From Karalla daura (taxonomy: Eukaryota > Chordata > Actinopteri > Chaetodontiformes > Leiognathidae): a stretch of DNA of 64,000 bases. Below the pieces are notes generated by a model that saw nothing but the letters and a program-made list of their open reading frames with translations, did no database searches and was not told the origin of the DNA. Position 1 is the first letter of the stretch; every line of letters starts with the position of its first letter. The position numbers and the translations under genes are program-made. This document shows positions 1 to 11,974 of this stretch, piece after piece. The stretch spans positions 15,014,619 through 15,078,618 of the forward strand of contig CM055210.1 of NCBI GenBank assembly GCA_029224185.1. Direction: 5' to 3'.

Positions 1-577
1 GGTCTTCACAGGGCTTATAATAATTGTTTTAGGTTGTTTTTAGCTTGTTTTTAGGTCGTATCCGTCATTATCTTCAACTGCAGGAATTTCTCAAATGCAT
101 TTCTTCTTGGAATATTACCCTCTTGGTTTGAAGCTAAAGTTTCTATGTGATGTTTGATTTCCCTCCTGAACTACAGTATTAAACTTTGTTGTTGTAATCC
201 TGTCGTGTCTATTGGAATAAACATCAATTAAAGAGGAGCAGTGGTCACTTCCTTCTTCCCCGTGTGGACAGCACATGAATCTGAACTCTCCCCTAGCTTT
301 GGACCTGTACTTCCCCTCCTTACGCCCCCAGTTCATCTCAGTGGTTTTGAACAGGAAGCGTTTTAAGCGTATTCATGCACAGCAGCAACACAGTGTGTCT
401 CAGACTGTTTAAAGAGTTTAAAGTCATAGATTTGCTGAAAAAGATTCACAAAAGACCTACTGATAAATCCTGTTTTGATTAGTTTCAAACATTTCTAAAC
501 TTTGGTAATGTGTTCTGGATTCAATTATTACAATCATTTGATTCAACATTCTGTCTGCGTATCTGTCATGCTACAGT

Positions 578-633
<56 letters not shown>

Positions 634-1133
634 ATAGAGCGTGTTCCTGTGACAGGAGTAGTGACATGGCAACTGTAACCACAACATGGCGTTGCTCATC
701 TGTTTTCAGGTCATCTTTGAACAAATGTCCCAGCTCTCTGCTGTCTATGCAGATGTGCAGAACATCAAACGGTTCACCGTGAAAACTGCCACAAATGCAA
801 GACAAATTACACACTTTACACTCATACTAATGCAGGGCAGGTCAGCAAATGAGCCTGATTCACAGCTATCAAAGGGTGGAGGTTCTGTTGCAGTCAGGAC
901 TGAATAATAATACACTGGATATTTCAAAATAAAGGCATAATAACCAGGCAGGGAAGAAGCAGGAGACGTCTTTGACGCGAAAAAAAAAGGCACAAAGACT
1001 CTGATCATGACTTCACAGTTTCCAGATCAGGACATCAGGCGGCACCTGTCGCGAGCCAATCAAACGAGAGTTCTCTCTCAAGAGCAGAGGACGGATTTAG
1101 ACTGAAGTCACTCTCAAGATCATCTTCAACACA
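1..1133 (+). promoter_or_regulatory. 3' end of an off-window paralogue plus N1 upstream region
   Basis: AATAAA at 216-221, in a context like the 3' ends of the array genes, suggests the 3' untranslated region of a paralogue lying left of the window. A RUNX-ETS-like box (GTGGTTTTGAACAGGAAGCG) lies at 341-360 and an ATC microsatellite at 578-633. The proximal module starts CAGGACATC at 1028 and has CCAAT at 1056-1060, 74-78 bp before the N1 ATG. No coding exon is seen here. Confidence 0.6.
578..633. repeat. ATC trinucleotide microsatellite
   Basis: About 18 perfect ATC units in the N1 upstream region. Shorter CATCATCTT or CACCACCATCACC tracts occupy the equivalent position upstream of other array genes, so this looks like local expansion of a tract already in the ancestral unit. 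Confidence 0.95.
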
Positions 1134-2783
1134 ATGAGCTCTGTGTGGTTTGCTTTGTGTCTGACTGGTCTCTTCTCGGGGGGAACAGGTAAGATGTCTT
1201 TTCTAGCACCTAAATTTGCCGTGTTCACAAATTACGAGCAACTGAACTATGGATCTCTGTTCTCTTCAGGTCAGGGGACCAATGTGAAACCATCCCTACC
1301 TCCAGTTCCCCAGCAGAGTAGATTTATATCAGCTAGTGTTGGTGAGAGTGTGAGTCTGGAGTGTTTTTATGAGGGGGAGCCAACAAGGTTTTACTGGTAT
1401 CAGCAAACTCTGGAACACAGACTAAAGCTCATCTCCATGTTCTATAGCCATCAAAAAACTATTCAAAAGGCTGAAGAATTCAAGAGCAATCCTCGGTTTA
1501 TGGTCGACCTAAGCAAAGGTGCGAATGAATTAGTTATCCATGATTTGAGGACTTCAGACTCAGCTACTTACTACTGTGCTAGTGGCTTTGGATATGATTT
1601 CAAATTCGCCGATGGAATTACTGTCAGTGTGAAGGGTTCAGGACTGAACGTCCCAGTCTCAGTCCTTCACTCTCAGACCGTTCAGCCAGGAGGCTCCATC
1701 ACTCTGAACTGTACAGTCTACACTGGAAACTGTGATGAAGAGCACAAGGTTTACTGGTTCAAAACCTCTGATGAAGATCATCCAGGAATCATTTACACCC
1801 ATGGATCCACCAACAACCAGAGTGACAGGCAACAAACCCAACAGTGTGTCTACAACTTACCAATGAGCAGTCTTGGTTCTTCTCATGCTGGGACCTACTA
1901 CTGTGCTGTTGCCTCCTGTGGACACATTGTGTTTGGAGACGGGACCAAAGTGGACGTTGGAGGTAAGAGACGTCATGAAATGCATTGTCTGATTCAATCA
2001 AATTATGTTAAAGAGGAAATGATGAGTGCTCCATCGTGTTCAGCTGCAGGTGGAGACATCTCTCTGGTGGTGTATGTCCTGAGTGGAGCTTTGGTATTCA
2101 CCACCATCCTGGTTGTTTTACTGGCTTACAAAATATACTCCATGAACAAGAACAACAGCTGGACACGCACAGGTAGGCTAACCTGTCATTTGTTGAACTG
2201 AGCTGGTGCATGAAGTCACCCACAGTAAGACAAGGGTCTAATAGTCTATTGCTTTCATGTAGAGATGCCATCTTTGCATCTTGCCCTGTGCTTCACTGCT
2301 CTTCTCAGCACTTGCTTTGTGAATTCTGAAGAAGCCTTCTTTCTTTTGCTATGACCAGACTGCCAGACAGGACCCTCAGACGCCTCGGCTTCCAATGCAC
2401 AAGTGAGTATGATGACTGAGAGTTGCTGTGCTGCTGAAGGTCAAAGCGTGTATAATAGCAGAAAAGACCACAGGCCGCTCACTGTACGGTGTGAGGACGG
2501 CTTCATGGCCATGATGATCACGATGAATGACTGTCGCTTGCCTGGCTGTTTGTAGTCATCTCTCTGAACCTGTCATTGAGTCAAAGTTGCTCTCTGTGAT
2601 TTTTTAGGCCTGTTGGAGACACAATGCTGACATGAACTTTAAATTTCAATCTTAAATTCACAGGGTCTAGAAGACAGAGACGTCCTCCATTATGCTGCTG
2701 TGGCGATGAACAGAACCAGAAGGTCAAGCAGACAGAGGGACGACACATGGAGTGAATGTGTGTACTCCACTGTGAAGCAGTAG
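1134..2783 (+). CDS. nitr: N1: NITR, inhibitory type (subfamily A)
   Basis: Predicted type I surface receptor of 344 residues. Exons: 1134-1188, 1270-1962, 2050-2172, 2359-2402, 2664-2783. The leader is MSSVWFALCLTGLFSGGTG. The V domain has Cys50, Trp61 (FYWYQQ), YYC at 119-121 and a J-like FADGITVSV. The I domain (about 143-249) has TLNC, TGNC, QQC, YYC and ASC cysteines and the J-like FGDGTKVDV. The membrane segment is VYVLSGALVFTTILVVLLAY. The tail has a canonical ITIM (VLHYAAV) and an ITIM-like ECVYSTV. By family knowledge, phosphorylated ITIMs recruit SHP phosphatases. Introns 1 (81 nt) and 2 (87 nt) are both in frame without stops, so the genomic sequence reads open from leader through membrane segment. 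The V sequence is closest to N12. The member number within the family cannot be assigned. Confidence 0.87.
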
Positions 2784-3853
2784 GATCAACATACTGACTT
2801 TGGACCTACTCATCACATTCAGTCGAATGATCTTCAAACTTTATAAACTGATTTTACACTTTACAGTCATCTTTATTTTTTTCACTTTCACTGTTAACCT
2901 CCAATTACTCTCAGGTTTTATAAGTGTTTGGGATGCTCCATTTCCTGTTGCCCTATGTTATTTAATTCTAGATTTCATCCTGGATTCTAGATCCTGTGTT
3001 GTGGTTTATGAAATAAAACATGATTTCAGAGGAGCAATGATGTTTGTCTTTGTCTGTGTGTGCCCAGTAGTCAAACCTGAGCTCTCTTCAGAGGTTGGAC
3101 ATGTTCTTGCTATGACTCCTCCCTTCTCCTCGCCCCCACTTTATTTAAGTGGTTTGAACAGGAAGTACCTTCAGTGTTTTCATGCAGCAGTGTGTCTGCT
3201 CTGCCCTGACAGTATACAGATCAGAGTCTAAAGTCAGAGATTCTTTGAAATACATATAGTAGAGTTCTGTAGCACATTTCTACTTTTTGCTCTGCTACAA
3301 AGGATAAACTTTTCAGATTCCTGCAATTAAATCATTTTAACAAAATGTCTACATTCATGTTTATGCATGTCATCAAATGCACTGCAGCACAGGTCAAACT
3401 GTTGTGTTCAGGGATCAATGTGTTCATGTTGGTGTGACCCTAAACATCCCCTCACATCCACACACAGTGACCTGCTACCTCTACATGGCACATACAATAG
3501 CATCATCATCTTCATCATCTTCATCGACCGAGTACTGCAGGTTACTGATGCAACCAGGATCAGGAAGTAGATATAACCATGGTGGTGTTTTATTCTGTTT
3601 AGAGTCTGAACTCCACATTCTCAGTGCTGCTCTGCAAGAAAACACAATAGAAATCAGAAAATAAATAAAAGTGGAAACCTCTGAAATGTTACACTGACCT
3701 GAAGTCTCACAGTCTCAGGTTTCGATCATGACTTCATTGTTTCCGCATCAGGACATTAGGCGGCACCTCTCATTAGCCAATCACACAACAGTCCTCTCTC
3801 TAAAGAGCAGAGAGCGCACTGAGATTGATGTCATTCACGACATATTCAACACC
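2784..3853 (+). promoter_or_regulatory. N1 3' end and N2 upstream region
   Basis: AATAAA for N1 at 3012-3017. The RUNX-ETS-like box is at 3149-3166, preceded by a C-rich stretch (TCGCCCCCAC). A CATCATCTT tract lies near 3500-3530. CAGGACATTAGGCGGCACCT and CCAAT (3777-3781) lie just before the N2 ATG. An open frame over 2800-3231 has no recognisable domain. Confidence 0.6.
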
Positions 3854-5439
3854 ATGAGCTCTCTGTGGTTTGCTTTGTATCTGACATGTCTCTTCTTGGG
3901 GGAAAGAGGTAAGGAGTGTAACCTATTTTCTGAATCTGCTATGATTACGGTTGTCTTTTCTAACTTCTAAATCAGTTCTATTCACAAACTAGAATCACCT
4001 GACATGCTCTGTCTGGATCTCTGTTCTCTTCAGGTCAGACGACTGATGTCAAACCACCTGAACATGCTCCCCAGCAGAGTAGATTTATATCAGCTAATGT
4101 TGGTGAGACTGTGACTCTGGAATGTTCTCATGAGGGTGAGGCTTCATTGTTTTTCTGGTATAAGCAAACTCTGGAACAAAGACTGAAGCCCATCTGTCAG
4201 ATATATAGACGTCTGAAAAAGAGCCTCCTGTACGATGAATTCAACAACACTCGCTTTATGGTAGGCACAGAAAAAAGCAGAAACAGCTTAACAATCTTTG
4301 ATTTAAAGGTTTCAGACTCAGCTACTTACTACTGTGCTGGTGGCTCCGGCTACGATTTGAGTTTCTCAGAGGGCATTACTGTCAGTGTGAAGGGTTCAGG
4401 ACTGAACGTCCCAGTCTCAGTCCTTCACTCTCAGACCGTCCAGCCAGGAGGCTCCATCACTCTGAACTGTACAGTCTACACTGGAAACTGTGATGAAGAG
4501 CACAAGGTTTACTGGTTCAAAACCTCTGATGAAGATCATCCAGGAATCATTTACACCCATGGATCCACCAACAACCAGAGTGACAGGCAACAAATCCAAC
4601 AGTGTGTCTACAACTTACCAATGACCAGTCTTGGTTCTTCTCATGCTGGGACCTACTACTGTGCTGTTGCCTCATGTGGACACATTGTGTTTGGAGACGG
4701 GACCAAAGTGGACGTTGGAGGTAAGAGACATCATGGGACAGACTGTCTCATCAAATTCAATGATCTGAAAGAGGAAATGATGAGTGTTCCATCTCTTTGG
4801 GCTGCAGACTCTCTGATGTTGGTGTATGTCTTGAGTGGAGCTTTGGTATTCACCACCATCCTGGTTGTTTTACTGGCTTATAAATTATATTCAAAGGACA
4901 AAACTAACAGCTGCCGACATACAGGTAGGCTAAACTGTCATTTGTTGAATTTAGTTGAGCAGTTCTCGTTCAATCAATCTAATTTGTGAGTTCATAAAGA
5001 GGTAGACAAACATGTTGTCAGGCTCTACTACTCTAATACTTGCATATAGAGATACCATTATGCCCTGTGCTTCACTGCTCTTCTCAGCACTTGCTTTGTG
5101 AATTCTGAAGAAGCCTTCTTTCTTTTGCTATGACCAGACTGCCAGACAGGACCCTCAGACGCCTCGGCTTCCAATGCACAAGTGAGTATGATGAGTGAGA
5201 GTTGCTGTGCTGCTGAAGCTGTGGGTATCCAACCACAAGGCAGCACGGGACACAAATAACACAACAGAGCAAAGACATGTCGCTAACATGCAGCTAACCT
5301 TTCAAACTTCCATTCTCAGGGTTTACAAGATGCAGACGTCCTCCATTATGCTGCTGTGACAGTGAACAAGGCCAAAAGGTCAGGAAGACCGAGGGACGAC
5401 AAGAAGAAGGAATGTGTGTACTCCACTGTGAGGCAGTAG
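3854..5439 (+). CDS. nitr: N2: NITR, inhibitory type (subfamily A)
   Basis: 340-residue product. Exons: 3854-3908, 4034-4720, 4808-4924, 5138-5181, 5320-5439. V has TLEC, FFWYKQ, DSATYYC and a J-like FSEGITVSV; its hypervariable end reads AGGSGYDLS. The I domain matches N1 except for a Thr to Ile change (RQQIQQC). Exon 3 starts directly at GACTCTCTG after GGGCTGCAG, so its stalk is two residues shorter than in N1. The membrane anchor continues to YKLYSKDKTNSC. Tail motifs are VLHYAAV and ECVYSTV, separated by a basic stretch with RDDKKK. N2 and N3 are closest neighbours in V sequence, consistent with a recent tandem duplication. Confidence 0.87.
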
Positions 5440-6585
5440 GACCGAGATCTTTGGGTCAGTTGAAGATATTTGGTCATTACGAGGCTTTATGCTAAGTTTA
5501 CATGATCCTCACACTTTAAGCCCTCTGTGCTGCACTGTTTCAGACTGATTCATTAGTATTTAGTTTACTTCCAGTGTTTAGTACCCAGTCTTCTTAGGTT
5601 TTATTACTTCTTCATCCTCAACAGCAGCAGTCTTTCTATTGTAGTTCAATAATATCACCATCTTGGGATGTTCCACTGACCGTTGACCTGTGTTATTTTA
5701 TTCTATTATGTAATACTCTGTTGTGTTTTATGAAATAAACATCCCGATTATCATAATGAGAGAGGAGCAATGATGTTTGTCTTTGTCTGTGTGTGCCCAG
5801 TAGTCAAACCTGAGCTCTCTTCAGAGGTTGGACATGTTCTTGCTATGACTCCTCCCTTCTCCTCGCCCCCACTTTATTTAAGTGGTTTTGAACAGGAAGT
5901 ACCTTCAGTGTTTTCATGCAGCAGTGTGTCTGCTCTGCCCTGACAGTATACAGATCAGAGTTTAAAGTCAGAGATTCTTTGAAATACATATAGTAGAGTT
6001 CTGTAGCACATTTCTACTTTGCTCTGCTACAAAGGATAAACTTTTCATATTCCTGCAATTAAATCATTTTAACAAAATGTCTACATTCATGTTTATGCAT
6101 GTCATCAAATGCACTGCAGCACAGGTCAAACTGTTGTGTTCAGGGATCAATGTGTTCATGTTGGTGTGACCCTAAACATCCCCTCACATCCACACACAGT
6201 GACCCGGTACCTCTACATGGCACATACAATAACATCATCATCTTCATCATCTTCATCGACCGAGTACTGCAGGTTACTGATGCACCCAGGATCAGGAAGT
6301 AGATATAACCATGGTGGTGTTTTATTCTGTTTAGAGTCTGAACTCCACATTCTCAGTGCTGCTCTGCAAGAAAACACAATAGAAATCAGAAAATGAATAA
6401 AAGTGGAAACCTCTGAAATGTTACACTGACCTGAAGTCTCACAGTCTCAGATTTCGATCATGACTTCACTGTTTCCGCATCAGGACATTAGGCGGCACCT
6501 CTCATTAGCCAATCACACAACAGTCCTCTCTCTAAAGAGCAGAGAGCGCACTGAGATTGATGTCATTCACGACATATTCAACACC
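5440..6585 (+). promoter_or_regulatory. N2 3' end and N3 upstream region
   Basis: AATAAA at 5734-5739, RUNX-ETS-like box at 5882-5900, CATCATCTT tract near 6230-6260, and CCAAT at 6509-6513 (77 bp before the ATG). Apart from a few differences this block is the same as the one upstream of N2. Confidence 0.6.
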
Positions 6586-8180
6586 ATGAGCTCTCTGTGG
6601 TTTGCTTTGTTTCTGGCTTGTCTCTTCTTGGGGGAAAGAGGTAAGGAGCGTAACCTATTTTCTGAATCTGCTATGATTACGGTTGTCTTTTCTAACTTCT
6701 AAATCTGTTGGTTTAACAAATTAGAATCACCTGACATGCTCTGTCTGGATCTCTGTTCTCTTCAGGTCAGACGATCAATGTCAAACCACCTGAAAATGTT
6801 CCCCAGCAGAGTAGATTTAAATCAGCGAATGTTGGTGAGACTGTGACTCTGGAATGTTTTTATGAGGGTGAGGCTTCATTGTTTTACTGGTATAAGCAAA
6901 CTCTGGAACAAAGACTGAAGCCCATCTGTCAGATATATAGACATCTGAAAAAGAGCCTCCTGTACGATGAATTCAACAACACTCGCTTTATGGTCGGCAC
7001 AGAAAAAAGCAGAAACAGCTTAACAATCTTTGATTTAAAGTTTTCAGACTCAGCTACTTACTACTGTGCTGGTGGCTCCAGCTACGATTTGAGTGTCACA
7101 GAGGGCATTACTGTCAGTGTGAAGGGTTCAGGACTGAACGTCCCAGTCTCAGTCCTTCACTCTCAGACCGTCCAGCCAGGAGGCTCCATCACCCTGAACT
7201 GTATAGTCTACACTGGAAACTGTGATGAAGAGCACAAGGTTTACTGGTTCAAAACCTCTGATGAAGATCATCCAGGAATCATTTACACCCATGGATCCAC
7301 CAACAACCAGAGTGACAGGCAACAAACCCAACAGTGTGTCTACAACTTACCAATGAGCAGTCTTGGTTCTTCTCATGCTGGGACCTACTACTGTGCTGTT
7401 GCCTCATGTGGACACATTGTGTTTGGAGACGGGACCAAAGTGGACGTTGGAGGTAAGAGACGTCATGGAACAGACTGTCTCATCAAATTCAATGATCTGA
7501 GAGAGGAAATGATGAGTGCTCCATCGTGTTCAGCTGCAGGTGGGGATGACTCTCTGATGGTGTATGTCTTGAGTGGAGCTTTGGTATTCACCACCATCCT
7601 GGTTGTTTTACTGGCTTATAAATTATATTCAAAGGACAAAACTAACAGCTGCCGACATACAGGTAGGGTAAACTGTCATTTGTTGTAAAAAGTTGAGCAG
7701 TTCTTGTTCAATCAATCAAATTTGTGCGTTCATACAGAGGTTGACATGGCTGTTGTCAGGCTCTACTACTCTAATACTTGCATATAGAGATACCATTATG
7801 CCCTGTGCTTCACTGCTCTTCTCAGCAATTGCTGAGAAATGAATTCTGAAGAAGCCTTCTTTCTTTTGCTATGACCAGACTGCCAGACAGGACCCTCAGA
7901 CGCCTCGGCTTCCAATGCACAAGTGAGTATGATGAGTGAGAGTTGCTGTGCTGCTGAAGCTGTGGGTATCCAACCACAAGGCAGCACGGGACACAAATAA
8001 CACAACAGAGCAAAGACATGTTGCTATCATGTAGCTAACCTTTCAAACTTCCATTCTCAGGGTTTACAAGATGCAGACGTCCTCCATTATGCTGCTGTGA
8101 CAGTGAACAAGGCCAAAAGGTCAGGAAGACCGAGGGACGACACATGGAGTGAATGTGTGTACTCCACTGTGAGGCAGTAG
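6586..8180 (+). CDS. nitr: N3: NITR, inhibitory type (subfamily A)
   Basis: 342-residue product. Exons: 6586-6640, 6766-7452, 7540-7662, 7879-7922, 8061-8180. V differs from N2 mainly at FYEGEASLFYWYKQ and at the V end, where FSEG becomes VTEG (AGGSSYDLSVTEG), so the aromatic residue of the J-like strand is lost. The I domain has CIVYTGNC and otherwise the common subfamily A sequence. The tail carries VLHYAAV, then a RDDTWSECVYSTV ending shared with N1 rather than the KKKECVYSTV ending of N2. Exon 5 sequence has therefore been exchanged independently of the V type. Confidence 0.87.
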
Positions 8181-9303
8181 GACCGAGATCTTTGGGTCAG
8201 TTGAAGATATTTGGTCAATACGAGGCTTTATGCTAAGTTTACATGATCCTCACACTTTAAGCCCTCTCTGCTGTACTGCTTTAGACTGATTCATTAGTAT
8301 TTAGTTTACTTCCAGTGTTTAGTACCCAGTCTTCTTAGGTTTTATTCCATCTTCATCCTCAACAGCAGCAGTCTCTCTATTGTAGTTCAATAATTTCACC
8401 GTCTTGGTCTTTAGACCAAGTCCTTGGGATGTTCCACTGACCATTGACCTGTGTTACTTTGTTCTTGATTGTAAACCTGTGATGTGTTTTATGAAATAAA
8501 CATCCTGATTATCATAATGAGAGAGGAGCAATGATGTTTGTCTTTGTCTGTGTGTGCCCAGTAGTCAAACCTGAGCTCTCTTCAGAGGTTGGACATGTTC
8601 TTGCTATGACTCCTCCCTTCTCCTCGCCCCCACTTTATTTAAGTGGTTTTGAACAGGAAGTACCTTCAGTGTTTCCATGCAGCAGTGTGTCTGCTCTGCC
8701 CTGACAGTATACAGATCAGACTCTTTGAAATAAATTTAATACAGTTCTGTAGCACATCTTTTCTATCATCAACCATGGACGCTAAAGGTTTCTGAGTTAT
8801 GTTCGAAAAAATTGTTTTTATTTAAGTTACATTATTCTAAATGCAGTGTAGCACAGGTAAAACTGCAGCATTCAGGAACACACATCCTCATGTTGGTGTG
8901 ACCATAAATTACCATCACATCCACACACAGTGACCTGGTGCCTCTACATGACAGACCACCACCACCATCACCCAGTGCAGCATGCTGCTGGTGCAATCAG
9001 GATGAGGGAAGTATCAAATGTAGCAACAATAGTGTTTTGTTCTGTAGCAATCACAAGTCCATGTTCTTAGAGTGGTGATCTCAATAACACAACACAATAT
9101 AAGTAGCTACAGAGATACCAATGGAAGGATCTTAAATATTATACTGACCAAAGATCTCACAGTCAAAGGTTTCGATCATGACTTCACTGTTTCCACATCA
9201 GGACATTAGGCGGCACCTCTCGTTAGCCAATCATATGAGAGTCCTCTCTCTAAAGAGCAGAGAGCGTATTGAGATTGAAGGCATTCACAGCATGTTCAAC
9301 ACC
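8181..9303 (+). promoter_or_regulatory. N3 3' end and N4 upstream region (second upstream type)
   Basis: AATAAA at 8495-8500 and RUNX-ETS-like box at 8643-8661. From about 8760 the sequence switches to a second upstream type, with ATGGACGCTAAAGG near 8775 and a CACCACCATCACCC tract near 8958. CCAAT is at 9227-9231. Confidence 0.6.
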
Positions 9304-10855
9304 ATGAGCTGTCTGTGGTTTGCTTTGTGTCTGACTTGTCTCTTCTTGGGGGAAAGAGGTAAGTTGTCTTTTCTAATATCAAATCTGTTTAATTCTTAAA
9401 CTAGATTCACCTGACATGCTCTGTCTGGATCTCTGTTCTCTTCAGGTCAGACGACTGATGTCAAACCACCTGAACATGCTCCCAAGCAGAGTAGATTTAT
9501 ATCAGCTAATATTGGTGAGAATGTGACTCTGGAATGTTTTTATGAGGGTGAGGCTTCATTGTTCTACTGGTATAAGAAAACTCTGGAACAGAGACTACAC
9601 CTCATATGTCAGATGTATAGACGTCTAAAGAAGAGCATCTTGTACGATGAATTCAAGCATACTTCTCGATTTCTGGTAGGCGCAGAAAGTAGTAGAAATC
9701 ACTTAACAATCTCTGATTTAAAGGTTTCAGACTCAGCTACTTACTACTGTGCGAGTGGCTCTGGCTACGATTTGAGTTTCTCAGAGGGCATTACTGTCAG
9801 TGTGAAGGGTTCAGGACAGAACGTCCCAGTCTCAGTCCTTCACTCTCAGACCGTCCAACCAAGACATTCAAACGCTCTGAACTGCAACATGTACACTGGG
9901 ACCAGTAACCTAGAGCACAGCGTTTACTGGTTCAAAACCTCTGATGAAGATCATCCAGGAATCATTTACACTCATGGATCCACCAACAACCAGAGTGACA
10001 GGCAACAAACCCAACAGTGTGTCTACAACTTACCAATGACCAGTCTTGGTTCTTCTCATGCTGGGACCTACTACTGTGCTGTTGCCTCATGTGGACACAT
10101 TGTGTTTGGAGACGGGACCAAAGTGGACATTGAAGGTAAGAGACGTCATGGAACAGACTGTCTCATCAAATTCAATGATCTGAGAGAGGAAATGATGAGT
10201 GCTCCATCGTGTTCAGCTGCAAGTGGAGACATCTCTCTGATGGTGTATGTCTTGAGTGGAGCTTTGGTATTCACCACCATCCTGGCTGTTTTACTGGCTT
10301 ATAAAACATACTCCATGCACAAGAACAACCGCCGCCCACACACAGGTAGGCTAAACTGTCATTTGTTGTAAAAAGTTGACCTGTTCTTGTTGATCTAATA
10401 CGTGAGTTTATAAAGAGGCAGACATGGCTGTTGTCAGGCTCTACTACTCTAATACTTGCATATAGAGATACCATTATGCCCTGTGCTTCACTGCTCTTCT
10501 CAGCACTTACTTTGTGAATTCTGAAGAAGCCTTCTTTCTTTTGCTATGACCAGACTGCCAGACAGGACCCTCAGACGCCTCGGCTTCCAATGCACAAGTG
10601 AGTATGATGAGTGAGAGTTGCTGTGCTGCTGAAGCTGTGGGTATCCAACCACAAGGCAGCACGGGACACAAATAACACAACAGAGCAAAGACATGTCGCT
10701 AACATGTAGCTAACCTTTCAAACTTCCATTCTCAGGGTTTACAAGATGCAGACGTCCTCCATTATGCTGCTGTGACAGTGAACAAGGCCAAAAGGTCAGG
10801 AAGACCGAGGGATGACACATGGAGTGAATGTGTGTACTCCACTGTGAGGCAGTAG
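9304..10855 (+). CDS. nitr: N4: NITR, inhibitory type (subfamily A)
   Basis: 345-residue product. Exons: 9304-9358, 9446-10135, 10217-10345, 10554-10597, 10736-10855. V (TLECFYEGE, FYWYKKTLEQ, ASGSGYDLSFSEG) is the sister of N8. The I domain starts like the others but switches to an alternative segment (QPRHSNALNCNMYTGT, then SNLEHSV) that lacks the TGNC cysteine, then returns to the common YWFKTSDEDHPG sequence. The usual exon 3 acceptor CTGCAG reads CTGCAAG here; only the TTCAG six bases upstream keeps frame, adding Ala-Ala. Tail: VLHYAAV and ECVYSTV. Confidence 0.84.
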
Positions 10856-11974
10856 GACCGAGGTCTTTGGGTCAGTTGAAGATATTTGGTCATTACGAGG
10901 CTTTATGCTAAGTTTACATGATCCTCACACTTTAAGCCCTCTCTGCTGTACTGTTTCAGACTGATTCATTAGTATTCAGTTTACTTCCAGTGTTTAGTAC
11001 CCAGTCTTCTTAGGTTTTATTCCATCTTCATCCTCAACAGCAGCAGTCTCTCTATTGTAGTTCAATAATTTCACCGTCTTGGTCTTTAGACCAAGTCCTT
11101 GGGATGTTCCACTGACCGTTGACCTGTGTTATCTTATTCTATTATGTAATACTCTGTTGTGTTTTATGAAATAAACATCCTGATTATCATAATGAGAGAG
11201 GAGCAATGATGTTTGTCTTTGTCTGTGTGTGCCCAGTAGTCAAACCTGAGCTCTCTTCAGAGGTTGGACATGTTCTTGCTATGACTCCTCCCTTCTCCTC
11301 GCCCCCACTTTATTTAAGTGGTTTTGAACAGGAAGTACCTTCAGTGTTTTCATGCAGCAGTGTGTCTGCTCTGCCCTGACAGTGTACAGATCAGATTCTT
11401 TTAAATCAATTTAGTACAGTTCTGTAGCACATCTTTTAGAGTATCAGAGTATTAGAGTAACAGCATCTAAGCAAACTGTTCTTTTTATGTTGAATCAATT
11501 CAAATGCAGTGTTGCACAGTTTAATCTGTCAAGTTAAAACATTCAGGAACGCACATCCTCATGTTGGTGTGACCATAAATTACCATCACATCCACACACA
11601 GTGACCTGGTGCCTCTACATGACAGACCATCACCACCATCACCCAGTGCAGCATGTTGCTGGTGCAATCAGGATCAGGGAAGTATCAAATGTAACAACAA
11701 TAGTGTTTTATTCTGTCGCAATCACAAGTCCATGTTCTTAGAGTGGTGATCTCAATAAGACAACACAATATAAGTAGTTATAGAAACACCAGTGGAAGGA
11801 TCTTAAATATTATACTGACCAAAGATCTCACAGTCAAAGGTTTCGATCATGACTTCACTGTTTCCACATCAGGACATTAGGCGGCACCTCTCGTTAGCCA
11901 ATCATATGAGAGTCCTCTCTCTAAAGAGCAGAGAGCGTATTGAGATTGAAGGCATTCACAGCATATTCAACACC
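10856..11974 (+). promoter_or_regulatory. N4 3' end and N5 upstream region
   Basis: AATAAA at 11170-11175, RUNX-ETS-like box at 11318-11336, a CATCACCACCATCACCC tract near 11628, and CCAAT at 11898-11902. This is the second upstream type, as for N4, N7, N8 and N9. Confidence 0.6.

Noticed and set aside
566..814. Open frame with a long poly-Asp run (and a poly-Ser run on the other strand).
   Set aside because: Product of the ATC microsatellite; no promoter or homology.
1659..1841. Recurring minus-strand open frames over the I domain (also at 4417, 7149, 16639, 32038 and others).
   Set aside because: They are exact antisense shadows of the conserved I-domain coding sequence, repeat with it in each gene, and show no own domain or start context.
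2800..3231. 143-residue open frame downstream of N1, partly conserved at 24592-24855.
   Set aside because: It covers the 3' untranslated region and the RUNX-ETS-like block; frames differ between paralogous units and end at different points.
3728..3853. Upstream in-frame ATG extending the leader by about 42 residues in several genes.
   Set aside because: The extension runs through the CCAAT promoter module, so it is probably not transcribed; the downstream ATG gives a normal signal peptide.
5058..5278. Recurring minus-strand open frames over intron 3, exon 4 and intron 4 (also at 7796, 10500, 14369, 17279 and others).
   Set aside because: Conservation is explained by unit duplication; they lie antisense to the spacer exon and introns and encode nothing recognisable.
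8926..8960. CACAGTG heptamer-like sequences (CACACACAGTGACC) that might be recombination signal sequences.
   Set aside because: No nonamer at 12 or 23 bases, they lie far from V or J-like sequence, and the J-like motifs are already encoded within exon 2, so rearrangement is not needed.
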